This document shows, in pieces, positions 1 through 8,518 of a stretch of DNA of 34,532 nt. Each line of letters starts with the position of its first letter. The first letter of the stretch is position 1. The notes beneath the pieces were generated by a model. It was not told the DNA's origin and made no database searches. It was given only the letters and a program-made list of their open reading frames with translations. Location of the stretch: positions 1 through 34,532 of the forward strand of contig DWUY01000290.1 in assembly GCA_019120515.1 (NCBI GenBank), read 5' to 3'. Position numbers and translations under genes: made by a program. Source of the stretch: Candidatus Blautia avicola (GTDB lineage Bacteria > Bacillota > Clostridia > Lachnospirales > Lachnospiraceae).

Positions 1-578
1 GAAATAGAATTAATAGTCACTTCAAAAGTCACGGGCTTTCCGGATAAGTCAGGATTATTCCGATAATTTTCAGGGAAGGACAGGTCCAGGGTCACAGTCT
101 CACCTTTTTTGTGTCCGATAAGCCCATCTTCAAATCCATCAATAAAACTGCCGGAACCAATGATCAGGTCCTGGTCCTGAGCACTTCCACCGTTAAAAGT
201 TTCCCCGTCCATATACCCGGTAAAATCAATATTCACTGTATCATTTTCCTGTACGGCCCGGTCCTGGGTGACTTCTACTGGAGCGTAATTATAGATAAGC
301 TGTCTTTCTACATAATCATCTACATCTTCCTGGGTGACCTCTTCCTTTGGTTCTTCCTCTACCGTAAGGTTCTGATACTGGCCCAGTGTCACATAGTCCT
401 CCAGATTATCAACATCTACGGCAACCACCAGTCCTTCGCTGTTTACCACAGATTCCTCCTCGGTCTCCTGAGCGGTGTTCTGTGTATTTTCCGTATCGGT
501 TTCTTCTTTACCAGAGCATCCCGCCCCGAGGCTAAGGATACTCATGGATAAAAGAAGAACTGCAAGTTTTTTTCTCAT
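1..578 (-). CDS. FKBP-type/trigger-factor-like peptidyl-prolyl isomerase lipoprotein (partial, runs off the window)
   Basis: Minus-strand translation begins MRKKLAVLLLSMSILSLGAGCSGKEE (signal peptide plus lipobox), followed by ...VTQDRAVQENDTVNIDFTGYMDGETFNGGSAQDQDLIIGSGSFIDGFEDGLIGHKKGETVTLDLSFPENYRN, a typical FKBP/trigger factor PPIase core. Not listed in the ORF track because it is open at the window edge. Confidence 0.85.
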   Translation of the reverse strand, partial: MRKKLAVLLLSMSILSLGAGCSGKEETDTENTQNTAQETEEESVVNSEGLVVAVDVDNLEDYVTLGQYQNLTVEEEPKEEVTQEDVDDYVERQLIYNYAPVEVTQDRAVQENDTVNIDFTGYMDGETFNGGSAQDQDLIIGSGSFIDGFEDGLIGHKKGETVTLDLSFPENYRNNPDLSGKPVTFEVTINSI

Positions 579-737
579 ACTTTCATTCCTCTCGTCTAAA
601 TTTAGTCTTATACCTGGTGTTATACCATAGATAAGCCTAAAATGAAAGTCTTTCTCTCCATTTTTAGTTGCCTTTTCCAGGAAAGAATGCTAGAATGATT
701 TAAGTATGACATAGAGATTCTAGGAGGTTTTATACAA

Positions 738-1199
738 ATGAATGGCTGGATAGTATTTTTTATAATCATGGCTATTTTGATCATCGGCCTTGTTGTCCTC
801 TACTTCTTTGGAAAAAAGGCCCAGAAAAAGAGAGATGAACAGCAGGAGCAGATGGAGGCGGCCAAACAGACCATCACCATGCTGGTAATTGATAAGAAAC
901 GGCTCCCTATCAAGCAGTCGGGGCTCCCTCAGATGGTCATCGATCAGACCCCCAAGCTTATGCGCCGCTCTAAACTGCCGATCGTAAAGGCAAAGATCGG
1001 ACCCAGGATCATGTCCCTGGTAGCAGATGAGTCTGTATATGACCTGATCCCGGTTAAGAAGGAGATTAAGGCTGAAGTAAGCGGTATCTACATCATGAGC
1101 GTGAGAGGACTGAGAGGCTCCCTTACACCGCCGGCGAAAAAGCCTGGATTTTTCCAGCGGCTTAAAGCCAAAGCCACAAGTATGGCAGAGAAAAAATAA
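738..1199 (+). CDS. Small membrane-anchored protein of unknown function
   Basis: 153 aa ORF; N-terminal TM helix (WIVFFIIMAILIIGLVVLYFFG) then a basic soluble domain; AGGAGG RBS upstream; ends just before a strong terminator. Confidence 0.8.
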   Translation: MNGWIVFFIIMAILIIGLVVLYFFGKKAQKKRDEQQEQMEAAKQTITMLVIDKKRLPIKQSGLPQMVIDQTPKLMRRSKLPIVKAKIGPRIMSLVADESVYDLIPVKKEIKAEVSGIYIMSVRGLRGSLTPPAKKPGFFQRLKAKATSMAEKK

Positions 1200-1215
1200 T
1201 TTAAGAACGAATACG

Positions 1216-1259
1216 TTAAGAAGGGGGACTTCCAGTTGATCGGAAGTCCCCCTTCTTAA
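1216..1259. terminator. Bidirectional intrinsic terminator between convergent genes
   Basis: Perfect 18-bp inverted repeat TTAAGAAGGGGGACTTCC-N8-GGAAGTCCCCCTTCTTAA. Confidence 0.85.
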
Positions 1260-1304
1260 TATATTTCTATTATAAATCTACCCTCAGTGTACATTATGTC
1301 AGGA

Positions 1305-1760
1305 TCACACCACATCCAGGGAAAGATTTCCCGGCACTTTGGGCTTTACATTGATCTGTATCTGGCAGTCCGCCGCATGCTCCGCATTGATCTCCAGAGC
1401 ATAATCAATAGCCAGATCCAATCCCTGTTCTTCTTCTTTCACAGCAATCTTAGTAGCGGCGATCCCCATCTGGAGATTCCCAAAAGGCGTAGCGTAATAT
1501 GTAAGGTTTTTCTTGTTTTCCTCAAAGATCATCTGAACGTTGGTAACGCCTTTTTTCTTTACTTCAACGCTTTTGTCTGTGATCTTGATAGTATTCTTGG
1601 TAGGCTGGGGAAATCCTTCGGTCATTTCTTCAAAAAAGATGTAGTGATGACCGTTCCTGTAATAGTAGTCTCCCTTTGCCACCAGCTCTACTTCTTCAGG
1701 ATTGTCTATGTTTTCCAGGGTCTGAAGACCCTTGATCGTAACTAATACGTCCTTTTCCAT
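1305..1760 (-). CDS. DUF1934 family beta-barrel protein
   Basis: 151 aa ORF directly downstream of murI; pattern (VTIKGLQTL...Y.RNGHHYIFFEEMTEG...NTIKI) consistent with DUF1934. Confidence 0.75.
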   Translation of the reverse strand: MEKDVLVTIKGLQTLENIDNPEEVELVAKGDYYYRNGHHYIFFEEMTEGFPQPTKNTIKITDKSVEVKKKGVTNVQMIFEENKKNLTYYATPFGNLQMGIAATKIAVKEEEQGLDLAIDYALEINAEHAADCQIQINVKPKVPGNLSLDVV

Positions 1761-1763
1761 CTC

Positions 1764-2585
1764 TTAATACTCCTCGATCTGTATCTGTTTGGTGCTCTTT
1801 ACATCATAGGGCAGTATAGAATTGGCAAATTTCTGAAAATATTCTTCCTCATCACTGACAAAGAACCGGTAAGGAAACTCTTCTTCTTCCTTTCCTTCTC
1901 TCAGAAGCCCCTTATCCTCCAGCATCCTTTTCAAAGCCAGAGCCGTCTCATAGGCCGGGTTTACCAGCGTCACCTGCTCTCCCACCAGTTCTTTCAGCAG
2001 AGAACGGAGAAGGGGATAATGGGTGCAGCCCAGGATCAGAGTGTCGATCTCCTGCTCCAGGAGAGGTTCCAGATACCGTCTGGCTACTGCCACTGTGATC
2101 TCATCTTTCAGCCAGCCTTCTTCCACCAGAGGCACAAACAGGGGACAGGGCTGCCCGATCACCTGGATTTCCGGGTCGGCCTTCTGGATCACTTTCTGAT
2201 ACAGACCGGACTTAACCGTAGCCCTGGTGCCGATCAGACCGATCTTTTTATTTCTGGTGGTTTGTACTGCCACCTTTGCTCCCGGTTCTACCACGCCGAT
2301 CATCGGCAGGTCCGTCTCGGCGGAGATCGTCTCCAAAGCCAGGGCGCTGGCCGTATTGCAGGCCACCACAATAGCCTTTACATCCTGGGTCTTCAGAAAT
2401 CTGACGATCTGTCTGGAATAACGGATAATGGTTTCTTTGGATTTGCTTCCGTAGGGAACTCTGGCCGTATCGCCGAAATATACGATCTTTTCCTGAGGAA
2501 GATTCCTCATGATCTCTCTGGCCACGGTCAGCCCTCCCACCCCTGAGTCAAACACTCCGATAGGGGCGTCCTTTAACTGCTTCAT
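1764..2585 (-). CDS. murI: Glutamate racemase
   Basis: PIGVFDSGVGGLTVAREI, VACNTASA, LGCTHYPLL motifs. Confidence 0.96.
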   Translation of the reverse strand: MKQLKDAPIGVFDSGVGGLTVAREIMRNLPQEKIVYFGDTARVPYGSKSKETIIRYSRQIVRFLKTQDVKAIVVACNTASALALETISAETDLPMIGVVEPGAKVAVQTTRNKKIGLIGTRATVKSGLYQKVIQKADPEIQVIGQPCPLFVPLVEEGWLKDEITVAVARRYLEPLLEQEIDTLILGCTHYPLLRSLLKELVGEQVTLVNPAYETALALKRMLEDKGLLREGKEEEEFPYRFFVSDEEEYFQKFANSILPYDVKSTKQIQIEEY

Positions 2586-2653
2586 AAAATAACCTCTTTA
2601 TCTGTTAATATCACTGTGTCTCATTGTACCCTTAACAGATAAAGATTTCAAGC

Positions 2654-3331
2654 CTAAAACCATTTAAATCCAATCCTTATCTTTTTCTTTTCCTCCGGAT
2701 CCCCCAGGATCTTCTGAAATTCTTCTTCTGTAAGAACTTCTTTCAGCTCTTCTTTTTTCTCCTCTGTAACGATCCCCCAGGTATCGTCTATAAAGCAGAG
2801 GCTGGGGTAAAGGACACACCACCAGTTTTTCCCTTGTCCCCGGCCGATCCTCACATTCAGCGCTTCATATTCACCTGCGGGAAAAGTACAATCCCCATAG
2901 GTTTTATCAGGAAAGTAAGTATTTTCCACACTGGCGGACACCGGATATGTTTCGCCTGTGTCCTCCACTGTTCTTGCCGCCGCCTCTTCTATACCCGGAA
3001 GATTTTCCAAGACCCATCTTCTGGTTTCTTCAAGACCTGCCTCCTCCCCCAGATTTTCCTGCAGATATTCTACAACTGTTTTTTTCACTGCCATCTTCAG
3101 CTCCTGGTCCTCTTTGCTGTTACTGTTCGCGATAACATGGAGGCGGAAGATCTCCCCGGCGATCCCCTCCTGGATCTCCCGGTCCAGCCGTTCCTGAAGT
3201 TTGCCCTTTTCCTTCCCCAGAACAGCGTTCTGCCAGGAAGTGACCAGAAGGGCTCCTGTCAGTCCTATAAGCAAAGACCATGTCAGGATCCTCCTTCCTT
3301 TCCTTCCTTTTTCTCCATCCATCCTTCTCAT
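2654..3331 (-). CDS. spoIIR: Stage II sporulation protein R
   Basis: FRLHVIANSNSKEDQELKMAVKKTVVEYL...WWCVLYPSLCFID are SpoIIR signatures; N-terminal TM. Confidence 0.93.
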   Translation of the reverse strand: MRRMDGEKGRKGRRILTWSLLIGLTGALLVTSWQNAVLGKEKGKLQERLDREIQEGIAGEIFRLHVIANSNSKEDQELKMAVKKTVVEYLQENLGEEAGLEETRRWVLENLPGIEEAAARTVEDTGETYPVSASVENTYFPDKTYGDCTFPAGEYEALNVRIGRGQGKNWWCVLYPSLCFIDDTWGIVTEEKKEELKEVLTEEEFQKILGDPEEKKKIRIGFKWF

Positions 3332-3354
3332 CCATCCAGCACCTCCTGCTCCTT

Positions 3355-5016
3355 CTATCCGGAGTGTTGACAGATACTGGGCTTCTTATTCACTATGGTT
3401 ACCTCAGGAAGCTTGGGGAACTCCTCCTCTCTGTGCCAGGCTCCGTAAAGATCCTGGAGGATCACCGCCTTTTCTTTCTTTTGATCCATAGTATTTTCCA
3501 GGATCCCGGTCAGATAGTCCCCCACAGAATCCACTCCCTGTCCGTCCAGGCGCATCAGTTCTTCCATATCTTCTGTGACAAACACATAGATATTTCCTGC
3601 TACCGCAGGATTATCTTCCAGAAATCCCAAAAATCCCGTCAGAGCATCTCTGTTTTCCATAATGTGTTCTCCCAGGATAATCGCTTTCATATGCCCCATG
3701 TCCAGATAATTTTCCTGATTTTCATTAAAGCGCTCCAGGGCGTCCTGAGGCGTCAGCCCTTCATAGACCAGAGCCTGTTCCTCCCCGGACTGGGTCTCTT
3801 CTTTATCCTGTCCTGTGACCTTTGACAGTTGAGGGATCCCGTAAACGATCCGGTAATGTCCGTTTTCATAGTCCGCTCCCATGGACATGGGAAATACCCG
3901 ATCCTCTAAAGAAACTCCACAGCCGGACAACCCCAGCAATGCCATCGTCAGGAGACCCGTCTTTATGATCTTTCCCTTTTTCCCTGTAAGTCCTGCCAGG
4001 ATCAAAAGTAAAAACAGCAGGGGGCCGTAAATCTCCATAGTGATCTCGATAAAAAATTCCGGAGCGATCCCGGCCTTCTCACAGGCCAGAGCTCCCAGCA
4101 CCACAGCCCCGCCTGCCGCAAGAGCCGTTTTCTCCAGACGGATCCTTGCCAGCAGTTCATGGCTGTAGAAAAACACGCTGCCAAGGCTAAAAAGGATCCC
4201 GAAGACCAGAGCGGCCACCCAGAAAAGATCCACTCTTTCCAGAAAGTCCCCTGGCAGGCGTATGCCGCTCATAAGCCGGATAGCAGGATATTCCTCATGT
4301 TCATAACCGCCCAGGCCGAAGCTTCCCTGAAGCAGGATCAGGGTCAGGATCAGAAGTCCGGTGAGTACTGCCAGAGCGGAACGCATAACTTTTCCCGTAT
4401 CCGCCGGCCTCTTTACATTTCCCAGAGCAGCGGGCAGAAAAGCGAATGGGAGAAACACACACAGTACCTGCCAGCTTCCCCTTGCCCAGCCTGAAAAGGT
4501 CAGTTCTCCCATTTCTTCCAGATACTCCGGCCGTACCTGGATAGCGGCCAGAAAGAGCATCCCGGCCAGGATCAGAAGCAGTATGGGAAAAGAAACCTCC
4601 GCCATTCTCCCCCTCCTTTCCAGTCCCTGATGACTGCCCAGGTAGGCGGCAAAGGCAGCCAGAAGGATCACTGCCCAGGAAGGGCTCCCTTCTATAAGGT
4701 ATTTTCCAGTGATCCTGGCGGTCATGAGCAGAAGATACACTCCCATAAGCCACAACCAAGAAGTATACAGGAGGATAAAAACCTTACCCCATATTTTTCC
4801 CATATAGCGCTGAGGATCCTGAAAGAAATACCGGATCCGGATAAAATAAATACCTAGAAATCCATAGACCCCCGCCCCGGTAAGAAGGCAGAGGACCCCC
4901 TGGCGTCCCCTCATACCCGGCAGCACAGGGACCACCAGAAAGTAGATTCCCAGAAGCCCTGTAAGGATCTGCCGGAAAAGCTGTCGGTGAGAAATCCTGG
5001 CATTATCGGTATACAT
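3355..5016 (-). CDS. Spore germination protein: GerAB-type permease fused to a GerAC N-terminal-like domain
   Basis: About 350 aa polytopic N-terminal region, then KTGLLTMALLGLSGCGVSLEDRVFPMSMGADYENGHYRIVYGIPQLS, a lipobox-like segment followed by GerAC-N-like sequence; start overlaps the gerA 3' end. Confidence 0.82.
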   Translation of the reverse strand: MYTDNARISHRQLFRQILTGLLGIYFLVVPVLPGMRGRQGVLCLLTGAGVYGFLGIYFIRIRYFFQDPQRYMGKIWGKVFILLYTSWLWLMGVYLLLMTARITGKYLIEGSPSWAVILLAAFAAYLGSHQGLERRGRMAEVSFPILLLILAGMLFLAAIQVRPEYLEEMGELTFSGWARGSWQVLCVFLPFAFLPAALGNVKRPADTGKVMRSALAVLTGLLILTLILLQGSFGLGGYEHEEYPAIRLMSGIRLPGDFLERVDLFWVAALVFGILFSLGSVFFYSHELLARIRLEKTALAAGGAVVLGALACEKAGIAPEFFIEITMEIYGPLLFLLLILAGLTGKKGKIIKTGLLTMALLGLSGCGVSLEDRVFPMSMGADYENGHYRIVYGIPQLSKVTGQDKEETQSGEEQALVYEGLTPQDALERFNENQENYLDMGHMKAIILGEHIMENRDALTGFLGFLEDNPAVAGNIYVFVTEDMEELMRLDGQGVDSVGDYLTGILENTMDQKKEKAVILQDLYGAWHREEEFPKLPEVTIVNKKPSICQHSG

Positions 5017-6517
5017 GGCCCTCCTCCTTTTCCATCTTTCTATTCCGAAGTTTTATCTGTTCCTCTTTTCTGGCATATATAGGCCGCCTGTTAAGAAAGG
5101 GCAGCGGAAAACGGATAAAACTGTCTCTTTCTCCCACATACCCCTCCCGGTTCTGGGCCGCAAAAGGAGAAAGATAAGGAATCCCGAAGCTTTTCAGTCC
5201 TGCCAGATGGCTCACCACCAGATACAGTCCCAGAACCATGCCAAAGACCCCCATAGTCCCTCCCAGTATGACAAATCCGAATTTCAAAAGGCGGAAAGGG
5301 GCGGAAAACTCATCGGTAGGAATAGCCAGCGAACTGAGGGCCGACACAGCCACTACCACCACCACAATAGGGCTTACCAGATTGGCGGTCACTGCCGCCT
5401 GGCCGATGATCAGACCTCCAACGATCCCGATGGTCCCTCCCAAAGGTCCGGGCATCCGCACCCCTGCCTCCCGGATCATTTCAAACGCCAGTTCCATTAA
5501 CAGGACCTCCAGGATCCCCGGAAAGGGAACTCCCTGACGGGCCTCTGAAAAGGAAAGGATCAGGTTAGTAGGAAGCACCTGGGTGTGAAAATTCGTCACC
5601 GCCAGATAAGTGCCGGAAAACAGCATGGTCATAAGAACTGCTCCGTACCGGATCAAACGCTGAAGAGATACGATGGCAAAACGGTTATAATAATCTTCGC
5701 TGACCTGAAGAAAATCATTAAATACCGCCGGCAGCAGCAGCCCCACAGGGGAATGGTCTGTCAGGACCAGGATCCTGCCGTTTAAGATCTCCGCGGCGCA
5801 TTTATCCGGACGCTCTGTGGTCTGAAACTGGGGAAATGGAGACAGCCAGCTGCTCTCTGTCATCTGCTCCAGGACCCCGGAATCCAGAACTCCGTCTATA
5901 ACAAAAGAATCCAGCCGTTTCTCGATCTCTTCCACCAGCCCCGGGCGGACCAGATCTTCCATATACAGGATCTGGACCACCGTCTGGCTTCTTTCCCCCA
6001 GAGTCTTCTGTTTCACCTTCAGCCGGGTATCCCGGATCCTTTTCCGGACCAGAGCTGAGTTCGTCTTTACTGCATCGGTAAATCCTTCTTTTGAACCGCG
6101 AAGGACCTTTTCTCTGGTAGACTCAGACACGCTCAGATTAGGATATCCCTTACTGGAAACTTTAATGGCTTTACTATATCCGTCCAGGAAAAACACTGCA
6201 TTGCCCGCCAGCATAGAAGCAAAAACCGCCTCCATAGTGTCCAGAGGCTGGACGTCGGAGATCCCCATGCCGTTGTCTCTTACAAATTCCAGGATCTTAT
6301 CCGAAGGCATCTCCCACATATGGTTGACCAGCTTGCCGATCACAGAATCCTCCAGCACCATATTGCTTACGGCTACCTCAATATAGACTACCAGACACCG
6401 GACCTTTTTCTCCTCTCCCAGAAGCATAGGGCGGATAATAAAATCATCACAGTTTTCCAGCCGTTTTCTTACGTAAGCTTCATTTTCTTCTATCTTACAG
6501 GAAATTTTCTGATCCAT
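5003..6517 (-). CDS. Spore germination protein GerA/GerKA family
   Basis: MDQKISCKIEENEAYVRKRLENCDDFIIRPM..., FLDGYSKAIKV, GVLDSGVLEQ, PFPQFQTTERPDKCAAEILNGRILVLTDHSP. True start placed at 6517 (GAAGGAGATGTGAA RBS) rather than the ORF-track start 6565, which lies in the intergenic element. Confidence 0.93.
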   Translation of the reverse strand: MDQKISCKIEENEAYVRKRLENCDDFIIRPMLLGEEKKVRCLVVYIEVAVSNMVLEDSVIGKLVNHMWEMPSDKILEFVRDNGMGISDVQPLDTMEAVFASMLAGNAVFFLDGYSKAIKVSSKGYPNLSVSESTREKVLRGSKEGFTDAVKTNSALVRKRIRDTRLKVKQKTLGERSQTVVQILYMEDLVRPGLVEEIEKRLDSFVIDGVLDSGVLEQMTESSWLSPFPQFQTTERPDKCAAEILNGRILVLTDHSPVGLLLPAVFNDFLQVSEDYYNRFAIVSLQRLIRYGAVLMTMLFSGTYLAVTNFHTQVLPTNLILSFSEARQGVPFPGILEVLLMELAFEMIREAGVRMPGPLGGTIGIVGGLIIGQAAVTANLVSPIVVVVVAVSALSSLAIPTDEFSAPFRLLKFGFVILGGTMGVFGMVLGLYLVVSHLAGLKSFGIPYLSPFAAQNREGYVGERDSFIRFPLPFLNRRPIYARKEEQIKLRNRKMEKEEGHVYR

Positions 6518-6527
6518 TTCACATCTC

Positions 6528-6716
6528 CTTCCCGGGCTTATCCAATCGTTTCGGCTTCGCCTCACGATTGCTGCGATAACGCACAGCTCGCTGCTTCGCT
6601 GCTCGCTGTACTTGCCCGGTAAATGGTGCTGCGTGCCAGTGGCACGCGTTCAGCACGGACCGTAGCGGAGCGAAGACCTGCTCGTGCAAGCACGGCAGCC
6701 GCTTCCCGGGCTTATC
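6528..6716. repeat. GC-rich structured intergenic element, family 1 copy 1
   Basis: Bounded by 15-bp direct repeats CTTCCCGGGCTTATC (6528-6542, 6702-6716); hairpins CAATCGT/ACGATTG (6543-6570) and GTGCTGCGTGCC/GGCACG..CAGCAC (6626-6656); shares CAGCTC-N13-TCGCTGT, TTGCCCGGYAAATG and CGTGCAAGCACGGCAG with 17320-17421. Confidence 0.7.
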
Positions 6717-6721
6717 GCACA

Positions 6722-6754
6722 AAAAGAGCGCCGCCAGTGTTGGTGCGCTCTTTT
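6722..6754 (-). terminator. Intrinsic terminator downstream of the GntR-family gene
   Basis: AAAAGAGCGC...GCGCTCTTTT; on the minus strand it is followed by a T tract. Confidence 0.75.
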
Positions 6755-6776
6755 ATTATGTGTCTTTTCTGTTTTT

Positions 6777-7448
6777 TTATTCGTTGTCCTGGTTCAGGCC
6801 CCGGATGATGGCTTTTTGCTGGTTATCGATATGGACCCGTATATAATCCAGCGCCTTTGTCTCGTCTCCTGCCCGGAGGGCTTCGCAGATGGAACGGTGT
6901 TCTTCTGCCAGAGTCCGGCGGACCGCGATGTCTTTCAGATATTCTACACGGTAGCGGTACATCTGTTCCCGGAGATTATTTAAAAGCTGTACCAGTCTCT
7001 GGTTATTTGTAGCTTTATAGATGGTATCATGAAATTCTACATCCAGTTCGGCCAGTTCGGTGAGATTTCCAGCCTCGATCTGAGCCTGAAATTTTCCTTC
7101 TATCTCTTCCAGCCTGTCCAGTTCTTCTTTTGTGATCCGCTGGCAGGCCAGAGAAACCGCCAGTACTTCCATGCCCTTACGCACTTCCAGCACATCATTC
7201 AGGTCCCGCTCTGTAATAGAAGCCACCTTGGCTCCCTTCCTGGGGGCCATGACTACCAGACCTTCCAGTTCCAGCTTCCGGATCGCTTCTCTGATAGGAG
7301 TCCTGCTGACCCCCAGCTTGTCTGCCAGGGCGATCTCCATCAGCCGCTCTCCCGGTTTCAGCTCTCCTTTTAAAATTGCCGCCCGAAGGGTGTTAAAGAC
7401 CACATCCCTTAAGGGCAGATATTCATCCATATGCATTTCCAGCTCCAT
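6777..7448 (-). CDS. GntR-family transcriptional regulator (FadR/FCD type)
   Basis: LRAAILKGELKPGERLMEIALADKLGVSRTPIREAIRKLELEGLV winged HTH plus FCD-like helical C-terminus. Confidence 0.94.
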   Translation of the reverse strand: MELEMHMDEYLPLRDVVFNTLRAAILKGELKPGERLMEIALADKLGVSRTPIREAIRKLELEGLVVMAPRKGAKVASITERDLNDVLEVRKGMEVLAVSLACQRITKEELDRLEEIEGKFQAQIEAGNLTELAELDVEFHDTIYKATNNQRLVQLLNNLREQMYRYRVEYLKDIAVRRTLAEEHRSICEALRAGDETKALDYIRVHIDNQQKAIIRGLNQDNE

Positions 7449-7450
7449 GT

Positions 7451-8323
7451 TTATTTCCTCCTTCCTCCGTTGTTAAAAACTGTAGTCAAGAAAACCGTCT
7501 TTGCCAGATGGCTGGCGCGAAGGGCTTCACAGGCCTGCTGGGCAGTATGCTTATCGTCAAAAAGCCCGAATACCGTAGGGCCGCTGCCGCTCATAAGAGC
7601 GTTCAGGGCTCCATGGTCTTTCATATGATCTTTAATCTCCTGGATCACCGGATATTTTGGAATGGTCACTGTCTCCAGAACGTTTTCCATCAGATCCGCG
7701 ATCTTATACAGATTATGCCATTGTATAGCCTCCAGCATCCCGTCAATATTTGGATGCTCTTTCAGTTCATCCGCATGAAGATTTTCATAGACAAATTTTG
7801 TGGAAACACTGATCCCCGGCTTGCCGATCAGCACATAACAGCCGGGACATGCGGGAAGAGAACGGAGTTTATCACCGATTCCCTCAGCCAGAGCGGTCCC
7901 CCGCAGAAGGCAGTAAGGGACGTCTGCCCCTACCTTTACCCCTCTCTCCATCAGTTCTTTTACGGAAAGTCCCAGGCCGAAAAGGCGGTTAACGCCGATC
8001 ATCGCCGCAGCCGCATCCGAACTTCCCCCTGCCATGCCTGCGGCAACAGGAATAAATTTCTGCAGCTCTACCCGGATCCCCTGGGCGATCTGGAATTCAT
8101 CCATTAAAAGCTTTGCAGCTTTATGCACCAGATTATTTTCATTTGTGGGAATAAAAGGAAGATTGGTGGAAATATGGATTCCCGGTTCCTGGCAGATCTC
8201 TATCTCCAGCTGATCGTACATATTGATGGTCTGCATGATCATCCGCAGCTCATGATATCCATCTTCTCTCTTTCCCAAAACATCCAGTCCCAGATTGATC
8301 TTGGCCAGCGCTCTTAATCTCAT
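7451..8323 (-). CDS. ispE: 4-diphosphocytidyl-2-C-methyl-D-erythritol kinase
   Basis: AKINLGLDVLGKREDGYHEL, PVAAGMAGGSSDAAA, SGSGPTVFGLF motifs. Confidence 0.95.
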   Translation of the reverse strand: MRLRALAKINLGLDVLGKREDGYHELRMIMQTINMYDQLEIEICQEPGIHISTNLPFIPTNENNLVHKAAKLLMDEFQIAQGIRVELQKFIPVAAGMAGGSSDAAAAMIGVNRLFGLGLSVKELMERGVKVGADVPYCLLRGTALAEGIGDKLRSLPACPGCYVLIGKPGISVSTKFVYENLHADELKEHPNIDGMLEAIQWHNLYKIADLMENVLETVTIPKYPVIQEIKDHMKDHGALNALMSGSGPTVFGLFDDKHTAQQACEALRASHLAKTVFLTTVFNNGGRRK

Positions 8324-8417
8324 GATAGTTCCTCCCTCTTATCTCCTGTATATTGTATCCTTTCTAATACATTCCATTCTAGCTGAAATAAAAGTATTTT
8401 TCAACAGAAAAAAAGAG

Positions 8418-8470
8418 GAGAGTATCCCCAAAAGCCCCGGCAAAAAGCCCAAAGCTTACGGAATACTCTC
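8418..8470 (-). terminator. Intrinsic terminator downstream of the SPOCS-LysM gene
   Basis: GAGAGTAT...ATACTCTC stem; minus-strand reading continues into CTCTTTTTTTC. Confidence 0.7.
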
Positions 8471-8518
8471 ACTGTCTATTTCAGAGATCAAAAAATCTGC
8501 CGCAACGGCTGCTTTTTC

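Noticed and set aside
609-626. Direct TATACC repeats near the divergent promoter at 600-630, resembling the plsC palindrome half-site
   Set aside because: Also read as TATAAC/TATAAG -10-like boxes on the other strand; too short to claim a shared operator.
6519-6722. ORFs 6519..6722 (-), 6320..6622 (+) and the ORF-track gerA start at 6565
   Set aside because: They read into the structured repeat element; a good RBS supports the gerA start at 6517.
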